A stretch of DNA of 64,000 bases from Neosynechococcus sphagnicola sy1 (lineage in GTDB: Bacteria; Cyanobacteriota; Cyanobacteriia; Neosynechococcales; Neosynechococcaceae), in NCBI RefSeq assembly GCF_000775285.1, contig NZ_JJML01000001.1, forward strand, positions 1 to 64,000. Reading direction: 5' to 3'. Shown in pieces: positions 10,412 through 19,380 of the stretch. The notes under the pieces are model-generated. The model worked only from the letters and a program-made list of their open reading frames with translations, was not told the origin of the DNA and did not search any database. Positions within the stretch are counted from its first letter, which is position 1; each line of letters begins with the position of its first letter. Position numbers and translations under genes: made by a program.

Positions 10412-10436
10412 CTATTGCTTATTCATTAAGCAATAG
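10412..10436. promoter_or_regulatory. perfect 9-bp inverted repeat upstream of a small membrane-protein gene
   Basis: CTATTGCTT and AAGCAATAG form perfect 9-bp arms around a 7-base loop, 53 bp before the ATG of the next gene. There is no T-run after it, so a terminator is unlikely; an operator or a 5' mRNA hairpin is more plausible. The rest of the 10205-10488 gap holds nothing I recognise. Confidence 0.4.
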
Positions 10437-10488
10437 TACTCACTACAAGCGAATGAGTCCCCACAGTTCATATCAAACAGGCCAGACT

Positions 10489-10806
10489 ATGAAAAAGTTT
10501 TCAGAACAATGGATTCGAGAGTGGTGTGATGACAATGGATGGACCGATCTATTCATTGAGCATTGTCATTACTGGGCGTTTCCTCCCGGTGCGGTCATGC
10601 CCATGCCGCTTCCGGGCACTGTTTTGAAAACGATTAAAGACCAAAAGGGTTGGTGCTTAGAAGAAAAAATCTGGGTAGGTGCCGCGATCGCAACAACCCT
10701 GATCGGTTCAACATTAACCTATGTTCTGGCATCCCCGATGCCGCTGATTGCAGCCTTCACCTTTTGTGCTGTTGTTGTGGGTCGCATGGAAGTGGAAGAA
10801 CTGTAA
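10489..10806 (+). CDS. conserved hypothetical membrane protein
   Basis: 105 residues beginning MKKFSEQWIREWCDDNGW. A soluble, Trp-rich N-terminal half is followed by two hydrophobic segments near residues 60-80 and 83-98 (IATTLIGSTLTYVLASPMPL and AAFTFCAVVVG). An in-frame start exists further upstream at 10348, but the sequence there is low-complexity and unlike the rest, so I prefer ATG 10489. I recognise no domain; function unknown. Confidence 0.55.
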   Translation: MKKFSEQWIREWCDDNGWTDLFIEHCHYWAFPPGAVMPMPLPGTVLKTIKDQKGWCLEEKIWVGAAIATTLIGSTLTYVLASPMPLIAAFTFCAVVVGRMEVEEL

Positions 10807-10995
10807 GGTGCAGTTACTCAAGAGTTGTCTTGATAGCTGATTGGACAACGGTATTGAGAAATCAAGCATGGGCTAACTGCTGCAATACAGTAGTTGCCTC
10901 ACGGAGTATAGTGTTTCTCACGTACACGCAGTACATTTTGGCGTGAACTACCCCGCCCACAAGGGCCTGTTGGTATTCTTCGCCTTGGCGTTTGC

Positions 10996-11436
10996 TTGTT
11001 CGAGGAGTTCGGCTGGCGGGGCTATATGCTACCGCACTTGGCAAAACAATACAGCTTGAGAACAGCATTGCTGCTTCATGCATTTGTTTGGTGGGCATGG
11101 CATTTGCCTGTGCTTGTGAGCATGTGCATGACTGAAAAGCTAACTGATAATATCGGCCTTTCAATCACTATTACGCTGGTAGTCAGTCTAATTCCTAGCG
11201 TGATGCACGCAATTGTTTATGCCTATATTTGGACTGTGACGCAGAGCCTTGCTGTTGTCACTGTTTATCACGCTGCCTTTGATGAGACTCGAGATGAGAT
11301 CGAGGTTTCGATCGGGTTTGGCTCTTTGGTTGCAATCTGGCAGATGCTGACGTTGACAATATTTGGCGGATTAATATTGTGGAAGGGTAATTGGCAGTAT
11401 TTAGCTGCAAGGAGAATAAGAGCAAGTCATCCTTGA
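10996..11436 (+). pseudogene. CPBP-family intramembrane protease, N-terminally truncated
   Basis: The readable part carries all three motifs of the CPBP (CAAX-protease-like, Abi) family: motif 1 FEEFGWRGYMLP with the paired glutamates and Arg, motif 2 HAFVWWAWHLP, and motif 3 VYHAAFDE. These are glutamic intramembrane proteases. A full-length member has about 100 more residues and several membrane helices upstream of motif 1. Here the upstream 60 codons do not carry a clean start and the alternative frame looks more protein-like (LVFFALAF), so there is probably a frameshift or a deletion just before 10996. Confidence 0.65.
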
Positions 11437-11534
11437 ATTTTGGGATCAAAGAAGATTTCGGATTACTCATCGTAGAAATGCTCAGAACGGGTTCTATCCT
11501 TTGGCGAAATTTAACGCCAAAAATGGGAAAGTAC

Positions 11535-11873
11535 ATGAACGGCGAAACTAAACTGACTTTGATTAAAAGTATTCATACGTTGATCTGGATATTCTTCAAT
11601 GTTGTGATTTTCTATATGCTGTATGCCGCGATCGCCCATAAACTCGATAGCTGGCTCTGGATCGGGTATGGATTTGTATTTTTAGAGGGACTAATCCTCC
11701 TAACTTTTAACTCCCACTGCCCCTTAAACCTGCTGGCTCGAAAATACACAAACTCCCCAAAGGACAATTTCGATATTTATCTTCCAGCTTGGCTAGCCAA
11801 GTACACGAAGCGAATCTACACGACTCTCTTCGTGATCATTATCATCATCACTCTCTATCAAATTCTGAATTAA
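11535..11873 (+). CDS. small integral membrane protein, unknown function
   Basis: 112 residues from ATG 11535 (MNGETKLTLIKSIHT). There are three hydrophobic segments: about residues 12-30 (WIFFNVVIFYMLYAAIA), 37-52 and a C-terminal helix LFVIIIIITLYQIL. A short hydrophilic loop with HCPLNLLARKYT lies between them. It sits 18 bp before the next gene and may be co-transcribed with it. I do not recognise the family with certainty. Confidence 0.55.
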   Translation: MNGETKLTLIKSIHTLIWIFFNVVIFYMLYAAIAHKLDSWLWIGYGFVFLEGLILLTFNSHCPLNLLARKYTNSPKDNFDIYLPAWLAKYTKRIYTTLFVIIIIITLYQILN

Positions 11874-11891
11874 CAACCATAGGTCAGTATC

Positions 11892-12740
11892 ATGTGGATT
11901 CAATGGATTGTAATGATTGGTGTTTTAATCATCGTCTGCCTTGGAATTGCTGCTATTTATGGTCGCTATCGCTGGCAGTTAGAGACAGATCAGTTACGCA
12001 CCAAATTAAAAGGTGGACGGCAAACCATGCAGCCAAAAATCTTCAATCCAAAAGAGCTTGAAGGTTTGCCAGCTCCGGTGCAACGCTTCTTTCAAACAGT
12101 TCTCAAGGAGGGGCAGCCGATCGTAGCTGCGGTCAAACTTTCTCAACAGGGACAGTTCAATATGAGTGAAACAGAATCCAAATGGAGTCCGTTTACTGCC
12201 ACTCAACTTGTGATGACTCAACAGCTCGGTTTTGATTGGGATGCACGCATCCAGATGGCTCCAGGAGTGAATGCGTTTGTCCATGATACCTATCTTTTAG
12301 GAGAAGGCAGCTTACATGCATCATTACTCGGTCTTTTCACCGTTGCAAACATGCACGGTGAGCCTGAGAACAATCAAGGTGAATTATTGCGGTTCTTTGC
12401 AGAAACTACTTGGTATCCCACTGCCCTACTACCGAGTCAGGGTGTGCGCTGGGAAGCGATTGATGATAATTCTGCTCGCGCTACTTTGACGGATGGGGCA
12501 ACCACTGTTTCCCTGGTGTTTCAGTTTAATGCTGAAGGAACTATCTCGACGATGCGGGCTGAGGCTCGGTATCGCGACAAGCTGACTGCGATGCCTTGGA
12601 GCGGTCGATTCTGGGAATATTCTATTCGCGATGGGATGCTGATTCCCTTAGAAGGCGAAGTGGGATGGGAGTATCCAGAAGGAATTCGGCTTTATTTTAA
12701 AGGAAAAATTACGGAGATTCACTATGAGTTCGTATCGTGA
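11892..12740 (+). CDS. DUF6544/DUF6920-like membrane-anchored protein
   Basis: 282 residues with an N-terminal membrane anchor (VMIGVLIIVCLGIAAIYG), then a soluble domain with LEGLPAPVQRFFQTVLKEGQP, FDWDARIQMAPG and TTWYPTALLPSQGVRWEAID, a pattern found in proteins annotated DUF6544 or DUF6920. The biochemical role is unknown; the fold is likely exposed on the far side of the membrane. Family naming is from memory of the motif pattern, not a search. Its stop codon overlaps the start of a short antitoxin-like frame. Confidence 0.6.
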   Translation: MWIQWIVMIGVLIIVCLGIAAIYGRYRWQLETDQLRTKLKGGRQTMQPKIFNPKELEGLPAPVQRFFQTVLKEGQPIVAAVKLSQQGQFNMSETESKWSPFTATQLVMTQQLGFDWDARIQMAPGVNAFVHDTYLLGEGSLHASLLGLFTVANMHGEPENNQGELLRFFAETTWYPTALLPSQGVRWEAIDDNSARATLTDGATTVSLVFQFNAEGTISTMRAEARYRDKLTAMPWSGRFWEYSIRDGMLIPLEGEVGWEYPEGIRLYFKGKITEIHYEFVS

Positions 12741-12853
12741 TAGGGCGATCGCTAGAACAGTTCTATGGTATCTGTGCAGATGACCCCATTATTCTGGATG
12801 ATCTAGGAATTTCAGAGAGCCTGGATGATGACCTTGCTGGAGCGTTTGACTAG
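12737..12853 (+). CDS. short antitoxin-like reading frame upstream of VapC-type toxin
   Basis: A 38-residue frame starting GTG at 12737 ends in an acidic stretch, DDLGISESLDDDLAGAFD, and stops 3 bp before the toxin gene. Position and acidity fit the C-terminal toxin-binding tail of a type II antitoxin. The DNA-binding N-terminal part is missing unless a longer version was replaced by the upstream gene, so this may be a remnant or a very small antitoxin. Confidence 0.45.
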   Translation: MIGRSLEQFYGICADDPIILDDLGISESLDDDLAGAFD

Positions 12854-12856
12854 AGA

Positions 12857-13264
12857 ATGCGCTACCTGCTCGATACGAATGTTTGTGTGATGTATTTGAA
12901 TGGTCGTTCGGACTCAGTGCGCGATCGCTTGCATTCTATCTCCCTTGAAGAGATGGCTGTATGTTCGATTGTCAAAGCTGAATTATTCCACGGTGCCATG
13001 CGGAGCAACAACCCAACCCGAACGTTGGAACGGCAGCAGATTTTTTTGGCAAGCTTTGCATCACTTTCATTTGATGATGAAGCTGCGATTGTTTGTGGGC
13101 AAATTCGGGCGCGTCATGCTAGTGTAAAAACTCCGATCAGTGCCTGTGATTTGCTCATTGCCGCGATCTCCCTGGCAAATAACCTCACTCTGGTCACTCA
13201 TAACACGCGAGAGTTTAGACGAGTGGATGGGTTGCAGGTTGAGGATTGGGAGGTTGAGGCGTGA
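12857..13264 (+). CDS. vapC: PIN-domain ribonuclease toxin, VapC/FitB type
   Basis: 135 residues with the PIN-domain acidic residues in place: D6 (YLLDTNVCVMYL), E42 (KAELFHGA) and D98 (ISACDLLIAA), plus the later THNTREF. VapC toxins cleave tRNA or rRNA and are neutralised by a small partner encoded just upstream; the partner here is only a 38-codon frame. It lies at the left edge of a conflict-gene cluster. Whether the toxin is active depends on whether that short partner is functional. Confidence 0.85.
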   Translation: MRYLLDTNVCVMYLNGRSDSVRDRLHSISLEEMAVCSIVKAELFHGAMRSNNPTRTLERQQIFLASFASLSFDDEAAIVCGQIRARHASVKTPISACDLLIAAISLANNLTLVTHNTREFRRVDGLQVEDWEVEA

Positions 13265-13511
13265 GAGATCGCTCCAAATGTTCGCCAGGGTTGACCCTAG
13301 AGAAGTGAACTTTTCGGTGGTTAAGGAGGAAGGCGATCGTAACCAGTACGCAGGCTATTTCTACGACACCAGCGACGGCGGAAATGGGGCTTCTGAAGCC
13401 GTGTTCAAACATATAGCTGAACTTGCGAGTACGGCTGCTGCGTTGGCGAAGCCTCCCGGAACGAGAATCGCCCGATTTTCAGAAGGATTAAGTGTGCTAG
13501 TGACTCTTTAA
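13265..13511 (+). pseudogene. C-terminal remnant of a DUF1998-type helicase
   Basis: The frame contains AGYFYDTSDGGNGASEAVFK, the signature region of the DUF1998 domain found at the end of large DEAD/DEAH-box helicases (YprA/MrfA relatives, and DrmB of DISARM). The expected cysteine-rich zinc segment that normally follows is absent; the frame departs after AELASTAAALAK. No helicase core is present upstream, where vapC sits instead. It is therefore a decayed tail of a larger gene, likely lost when vapC or the neighbouring island arrived. Confidence 0.5.
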
Positions 13512-13520
13512 AGCAGGTCG

Positions 13521-15474
13521 TTAAGCACCCCGGTAATAGGATATAAGCGGTGGATGTTCTGCTTCATCAGGAGTCATGTATCGCTCGTAAACTGCAACCT
13601 CATATTCACCTGGGGGAAAATACTCCTTATCAACAAGGATAAATTGAGTATCCGACAACGAAGTCTCAGCTAATGTGTAGAGATAGTTATAGAAAGAGTT
13701 AAAAATGTCTCGATTGACATCTTCCCCAATATTTTTCATTGGAGTATCGATAATAATAAAATTTGGTAAAGGTAAGCCATTATCTGCTGCTACAGCGTGT
13801 AATGCAAGTGCGTAACAGACTTTGAGAAGAGTCTTTTTCCCACCACTACCTGCGTTTGAGAAATACCATTTTAGTGCTTCATCTCCATTAGATAAGATCC
13901 AGGGTATCCAAGTCTTTCGATTGATTTCAACTTTGTCACTTTGATAAATGCCTGGAACATGTGTGTTCAATAATGATTCTAGATAAGCTTTTTCTATATC
14001 CTGAATATTTTGATCAGCGTTGGTTAGGCTATCCTTTTCCTGTTGAATTTGTTCTTCAAGCTCAGACTCGGAAACTGCTAATTCATGCACCTCACGTTCT
14101 AGCTCAGAAAGACCAGCAATCATGTCAGCCATCCTCTGAAGCCCTCGAACTCTTTCCTCAAGCGTCGCGAGACATCTCTCCATCTCACGAGATCTTGCCA
14201 AAAAAAGCTGAATCATAAGTTGCTAGTTCTCGCTCAAGTCTTATATCAAGCTGAGCTTTCTCTTGTTTTAGTCTCTCAATTCTTCTTGTTTGATTACCGA
14301 CGGCTTTTTTATGCCCTGAGATAGCTTCATCAAGTTCTATGATTCTGGAAATCAGATCTTGCTTGACAACTTCATTTTTCAATGACGTTTGTTCGTTATT
14401 CTGGGCAGGATGCCTTCCACACAAGTAGCATGAACCTTCTTCCGAATAGCTCGGATTATCAATTCTTGTGCCGCAAGATGGACAGGATTCAAAAGACACG
14501 CCCGATAGCAGTGTTACTGCTGAATTGGCTCTTGCAACTTTTAGCTTTGCAGATAAAAGCTCTGCTTTGAGTGATTCTTGTTCAGTAATTTTTTCATGTA
14601 AATCTGCTAATGCTTGTTCCTCTTGATCAAGTTCATTACTTAATTTTCGTAAGGATTGTCGTAGCTCATCCACAAAATGTGTATCAGACTTATATCCTTG
14701 TCTAATAGAAGTCTCCTCTGAGCGAGCTTCACTAAGCTCCAGTTGAGCTTGATCCATCTCATTAGCAATATCAGTTTCAGAAGCATATCCAAATCTTTGT
14801 AGAAAGAGCCTAATCTGTTTAATTGCCTCTCTCTTTCCAATCTTCTGCTCCTTGATTTCAGCAAGATGGGTTTCCAGTTCGTTTAATCTTTCAGTGTAAT
14901 ACCCCACAATAAAGCGCATTACATTGCGGCTTTTGGACAAGATGATTGGCTCTTCTAGTCTATAAAAAGAAGAATCAAGATTATCCTGGTCTAAATAGCA
15001 ATACCAAAGAATATCTCGAAAACTAAGTCGTACAAGTGGGGAATTAGGACTTATCTGATTCTTCCGAACTCTAAGAATTGGTGAACCCGCAAGGTAAAAT
15101 ATTAAATCACTTAGATAGAATATGTCTGTTCCCCAAATTGGGGATTGATTAGAACCTGATTGAATCGGCACTAATACAGTTCCAGAGTCATTATCTCCTC
15201 TCCAAGTTACTTGAACTTGGTTAGAACCCTGGGCTTCACGCTCAAAGACTACATTGTTAGTACCGATCTGCGCTGCAAGTTCAACTCCAACTAATTCTTG
15301 CTGAATTGCGGGAGTGCGTTCTAGATCTCCGCCCAGACAAAAATCAATTAGTCTAACAATCGACGACTTACCCGCAGATATCTTTCCGTGAAAGAAGGAA
15401 ACCTGCGGTGAAAATTCAATTACCTCCCTGGATTGTTTGCATTGAAGGGTTAAGGATTTGAAGTGAATTTTCAT
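13521..15474 (-). CDS. ABC-3C system ATPase, SMC-like with zinc hook (DUF3732-like)
   Basis: About 650 residues in an SMC/Rad50 layout. Walker A is GKISAGKSSIVRL at residues 30-42, then a long coiled coil, a hook of two CxxC pairs (CPSCG near residue 330 and CYLCG near 349), a second coiled coil, the ABC signature-like NAGSGGKKTLLKVCYALAL, and Walker B NFIIIDTPMKN. One base shift in a run of seven A (plus strand, about 14199-14205) splits the frame; removing one base joins the halves smoothly. Such ATPases act with a middle component and an effector in ABC-3C conflict systems. The start overlaps the upstream gene's end by 4 bp. Confidence 0.8.
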
Positions 15475-16020
15475 TGTTCAATCTCCTCGCCAAGGCGTAG
15501 AGTTACAATTTCAGGGAAGGTCGCATAGATAAACTTCATCAAGCGGGTAGGTGCCCAATCGAAGTGTTTCTTGAGTAAGCGAGAGCGATTAGCCAGATCG
15601 CTATAAGCATTATCTTCTGCTAGCTGCTTTGCAACATCCAGTCCTGTATCAGTCAAACCGATATGGATCGTCCGACCGCGAACCTCTACCGTGACTAAGC
15701 CCTTGGCTGCCAAAAGATTGATAAACCGTCGATATCTAAAATCCCAGGGACCATAACGATATCGCACCATGCTAGACTCTACACTTTTGCGCTCATGTTC
15801 AGCAACGTTTGCTTCTGCTGAATCAGTACTGCATGCCCTTAAAGCACGTTCCAGAAAAACCGGATAGCGCAACAAAAAAATCTAGCTTGGCGAGCTTTGT
15901 TAGTCCATTGATGGTCTTGCTGCCATTACGCCCTGCAAAAATGCCAAGCAGGACGAGTAACCGTCCCTCATGTAGTTCATCATTTTCTTCCAAGTCTGCC
16001 AGTGTATAGAAGAGATTCAT
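15471..16020 (-). CDS. ABC-3C system middle component
   Basis: About 182 residues after joining two frames. The N-terminal part runs to KLAKLDFLLRYP, a strongly typical middle-component motif, followed by a winged-helix-like domain with SSMVRYRYGPWDFRYRRF and LLAAKGLVTVEV. The shift lies in a run of seven A (plus strand, about 15871-15877). Middle components bridge the ATPase and effector of ABC-3C systems. It overlaps the ATPase gene by 4 bp and the effector gene by 4 bp, so the three genes form one translationally coupled operon. Confidence 0.78.
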
Positions 16021-17289
16021 ATCATCTCCTCCGTTAGAATCTCAAATTCTGGACTCCACCACACCAGACACTCTTCAGTTAAAATTCCAGCGATGCCGCA
16101 TAGATGTTCGTAAGTGCATTCAAAAAATTGCTGCCTATCTCGATTGTAGCGATCTCGCAGACGCTTTCTTAATTCCTTCAGCATATCTGAGCCAAAGGGC
16201 ATAGACTCTGTGTACACATCATCATGTGCTTCTTGGCATTCTGTCCAAATTATGTTGCGGAGATGTTGATATTGGGAGTCTGCCTTTTTAGATACCATGC
16301 TTAAAAAGCCATTGATTGAGAAGATACTCAGCCGAAAACTTATGGCTTTTTGCAAGTTCAATATTAGCGACTGAAAGATCGCCAGCAATCATTTTCAACT
16401 CCATTTTCCGCATCCCACTTGGCAACTTTGATAGGGGTGGGTGATCATAGGTTGTCAGTAGAACTGTAGATCGTGAATCTAATACTGCTGAGCCATCGAG
16501 ATTTACTAACTCAAGAATTCGCTCTATTGTGATCTTCTTACCTTGAATTGTAAGGTTTGTTCGTTCATGCTCTGAGTCTTTAAGTAGTACAAGGTATTCT
16601 TCCCGTGGAGATGATTTGGGTAGAGCGGCAGCTTTCAACATAGCTCCGATCAGCGCATCCTCTATCTTCAAAACTTGTTGGGGAGAGAAATTTTTTACTT
16701 GAGGACAACACGCTAGTGCTCGAAATAGTCTAGAGCCAACGTCTTTAAGCCCTGGTGCATCTTCTTCCAAATACACTTTCCCTAGAGTTCTAACAATTAA
16801 AGAATTATCTCCCTTGGATATCTTCGTGAGTTTTTTCAGGAGTTGTGATAGATAGCTATTGGAGAGAGTTTCTTCTAGACTACTTTCTGAAACAATTTCC
16901 AGTAAATACGGCAAATTGCTACTATTCTTCCTTTCTCGCCAAAACCCACAACTAGCCGCAATGACATATCGATCAAAATCCTCTGGGAAGTCTCTTTCAA
17001 GCTGGATAAAGCGGTTGAGAGAATTTATTATTTCTTCATCATTAGTTTTGAAAGAATCTTTTCCCACAGCCCTAGTTTTAATTTGGATGCCAATGAACCG
17101 ACCATCGGTACGCTTGACTAGAACATCCTCCCAATGTTCGCAGAAAATGTAAGCAACTTCAGGCTCTTCCTCTAGCATTGCTAAGGATTTCAGTGCGGCA
17201 TAGGTTGCTTGGTAGCGAAAGCGACTTTGGGTGTCATCACCTGGGTCGTCTCTATCTAGCAAATGTTCGGGCGTACCTGATTTACTCAT
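16017..17289 (-). CDS. ABC-3C system effector with DUF4297 (Cap4-type) nuclease domain
   Basis: About 423 residues after joining two frames. The N-terminal domain has the DUF4297 pattern: DPGDDTQSRFRYQATYAA at residues 15-32, E54-D55, and FIGIQIKTR with Q69 and K71, which together resemble a restriction-endonuclease active site. The C-terminal 150 residues are the family-specific tail expected to dock to the middle component. The frame changes in a run of five A near 16309-16313 (plus strand); with one base fewer the text reads NQWLLSMVSKK. I infer DNA cleavage on activation by the ATPase. Confidence 0.78.
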
Positions 17290-17322
17290 CCGAATCTCAG
17301 GGTGCTCACTTTAAATCATTCA

Positions 17323-17712
17323 TTACAGGATAACCCTAGAATAACTACTTCCTAAAATAAGTGTCCATTTGTCCACCGAGCGCTGGCGAAGCCCCTCTCC
17401 CGGAGGTTCGCCCCGTCGTTTGATTTTGATCAGCACTTCTTTTTCACCAATATTTTTCGTCCTTTCCAACGAGTTAGAATCGTGGATTTGCCAATAAAGG
17501 CACGGAGCAGGTCTGCTTGAATAAATGATGAGAAGGTGCCTGCGGCAGTCGTTAGGATACCAGAGATTGTTTTTTCCAGCGTCCTTCGCACTGAGGAACT
17601 GTACAAAAGAGGTGGCGACCCATTCATCCAATTGTGTTGAATGGCTGCTATTATCATCAGGCTGATGAGTCAAATGAAACAACATACCAAGATAATAAAC
17701 GTTTGACAGCAA
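17323..17712 (-). other. unrecognised open frame in the gap between the ABC-3C operon and tauE
   Basis: A 129-codon frame lies upstream of the effector gene, overlapping another open frame of 75 codons. I recognise neither. The region 17380-17420 carries the reiterated cyanobacterial string GCGAAGCCCCTCTCCCGGAG, typical of dispersed repeats, so this is more likely repeat or transposon debris than a gene. Downstream, 17775-17840 holds a GAGGAGG ribosome site and a 21-codon frame (MHLKPWTKPWLLQTTLI) that stops early and may be a truncated gene start. Confidence 0.25.
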
Positions 17713-17985
17713 TTCTAACGACTAAAGGGTAAGAACTAGAATGGCCATTTGGACACTTTTGAGGAGGGACGTACCATGCATTTGAAGCCCTGGACAAAAC
17801 CTTGGCTCTTGCAGACGACCCTGATTATTTCCCTAATGTGAGACTTAAACACCGTTGGTGGTCACATAATCCTTTTTGCATTTCAAAAACCCCTTTATAG
17901 TGCCCTAATTTATCAATAGGTTTAAACTATTGTTCTTATAGATAATAGTGTTTGATTTTATCGAAACCTAGATATAGAGTCTGAA

Positions 17986-18003
17986 AATAGTAGGCATACT
18001 ATT
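17986..18003. promoter_or_regulatory. perfect palindrome upstream of tauE-like gene, probable operator
   Basis: AATAGTA and TACTATT form perfect 7-bp arms around GGCA, 97 bp before the ATG of the sulfite-exporter-type gene. A second, looser repeat (ACTATT at 17926 and AATAGT at 17944) lies further upstream. The region is AT-rich and looks like a regulated promoter. It does not match the 26-bp repeat found at the four other sites in this island. Confidence 0.45.
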
Positions 18004-18099
18004 AAACTACCGACTGGTTATTCCTTTTAAGGTCAATTAGTTTTTTGTCGGGAAGCCACTGTATGCACAAATAGATAGTTTTACCAGAAGCACATCCCC

Positions 18100-18936
18100 A
18101 TGAACATTCTGGAGTTTACCCTGGTCGTTGGTACAGTTTCTTCCCTAGCTGGATTTCTAGGTGCATTAACGGGACTGGGTGGCGGTACAGTGCTCGTGCC
18201 AATCTTGACGCTCATGTTTGGGATTGACATTCGCTATGCGATTGGAGCCTCGCTCATTTCGGTAATCGCTACCTCCTCCGGCGCTGCTGCTGCTTATGTA
18301 AAAGAAGGATTCACAAATATTCGGGTAGGGATGCTTTTAGAAGTGGCGACGACGGTTGGGGCACTCATCGGGGCTTTCCTGGCAACGAAGCTACCAACTT
18401 CATGGATTGCAATCGTTTTCGGCATGGTTCTCCTGATTTCATCTTACTTGTCGAGTCGATCGCATTTGGATAAGCAGATCGATAGTGTTCCTGATCCAAT
18501 AGCAACTCGCCTCAGATTGAATGGGAGTTACCCAACCCCAGAAGGACAACAGACTTACTTTGTGCAGCATGTTCCGCTCGGGTTTAGCCTAATGATGTTG
18601 GCGGGAACCCTATCGAGTTTGCTGGGTATTGGTTCTGGTGCAGTCAAAGTATTAGCAATGGATCAGGCAATGCTCCTACCGTTTAAAGTATCTACCACCA
18701 CCAGTAACTTTATGATTGGAGTGACAGCGGCGGCTGGAGCAGGGGTTTATCTCAATCGCGGGTACATTGATCCTGGTTTATCCATGCCGGTCATGCTAGG
18801 GGTGCTATTGGGGTCAGCGGTAGGAGCAAGAACTCTGATTCATACTAATCCCAGTACGCTCCGTAAAGTTTTCAGTGTAATTATTTTGCTTTTGGCAATT
18901 CAGATGATTGTCAATGGGATTACCGGGAGAATTTAA
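18100..18936 (+). CDS. TauE/SafE family (TSUP) anion exporter
   Basis: 278 residues, about eight membrane helices in two repeats. The first repeat has FLGALTGLGGGTVLVPILTL and the second has LSSLLGIGSGAVKVLAM, the paired glycine-rich motifs of the TSUP family, which moves sulfite, sulfoacetate, thiosulfate or related organosulfur anions. It is followed after 1 bp by a DUF1634 gene, a very common pairing. The nearby ArsR regulator and rhodanese point to sulfur handling here. Confidence 0.88.
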   Translation: MNILEFTLVVGTVSSLAGFLGALTGLGGGTVLVPILTLMFGIDIRYAIGASLISVIATSSGAAAAYVKEGFTNIRVGMLLEVATTVGALIGAFLATKLPTSWIAIVFGMVLLISSYLSSRSHLDKQIDSVPDPIATRLRLNGSYPTPEGQQTYFVQHVPLGFSLMMLAGTLSSLLGIGSGAVKVLAMDQAMLLPFKVSTTTSNFMIGVTAAAGAGVYLNRGYIDPGLSMPVMLGVLLGSAVGARTLIHTNPSTLRKVFSVIILLLAIQMIVNGITGRI

Positions 18937-18937
18937 G

Positions 18938-19324
18938 ATGGCAAGGGCACAGCAACAATGGACTGAGCATGAATTTGAACAATGGCTTGGCAATCTTCTC
19001 CGAGGTGGGGTCGTCTTGTCAGCAGGGATTGTTGCAGTTGGAGGCGCTTTATACCTGATGCGTCATGGCATGGAACCACCCAGTTATCGGGTGTTTCGAG
19101 GCGAACCCGCCGAATTTCGAGTTCTACCAGAGATTATCGAGACTGGACTGACTTTCCATCGGCGACGTAGCTTGATCCAGATTGGCTTGCTAGTTTTGAT
19201 TGCGACCCCGATTCTGCGGGTGGCTTTTTCTGGCTATATGTTTGCAAAGCAGGGCGATCGCACCTACGTCATCATCACGTTTATTGTTCTCACAATTCTG
19301 CTCTACAGCCTTTTTCAAAGTTAG
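18938..19324 (+). CDS. DUF1634 membrane protein
   Basis: 128 residues with three membrane segments: LLRGGVVLSAGIVAVGGALY near residues 17-36, IQIGLLVLIATPILRVAFSG, and a C-terminal VIITFIVLTILLYSLF. DUF1634 proteins are encoded directly after TauE/SafE exporters in many bacteria and presumably work with them. I chose ATG 18938, one base after the exporter's stop codon; an earlier in-frame start would overlap the exporter. Confidence 0.82.
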   Translation: MARAQQQWTEHEFEQWLGNLLRGGVVLSAGIVAVGGALYLMRHGMEPPSYRVFRGEPAEFRVLPEIIETGLTFHRRRSLIQIGLLVLIATPILRVAFSGYMFAKQGDRTYVIITFIVLTILLYSLFQS

Positions 19325-19380
19325 TTATCATTCAACCTGTGCAAACTACCCAAGAAAGGTAGAAGTTACTTCTAGAACAC

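Noticed and set aside
17323-17712. 129-codon minus-strand frame as a fourth gene of the ABC-3C operon
   Set aside because: No recognisable domain, overlaps another frame of equal quality, and contains a reiterated cyanobacterial repeat string; more likely debris.
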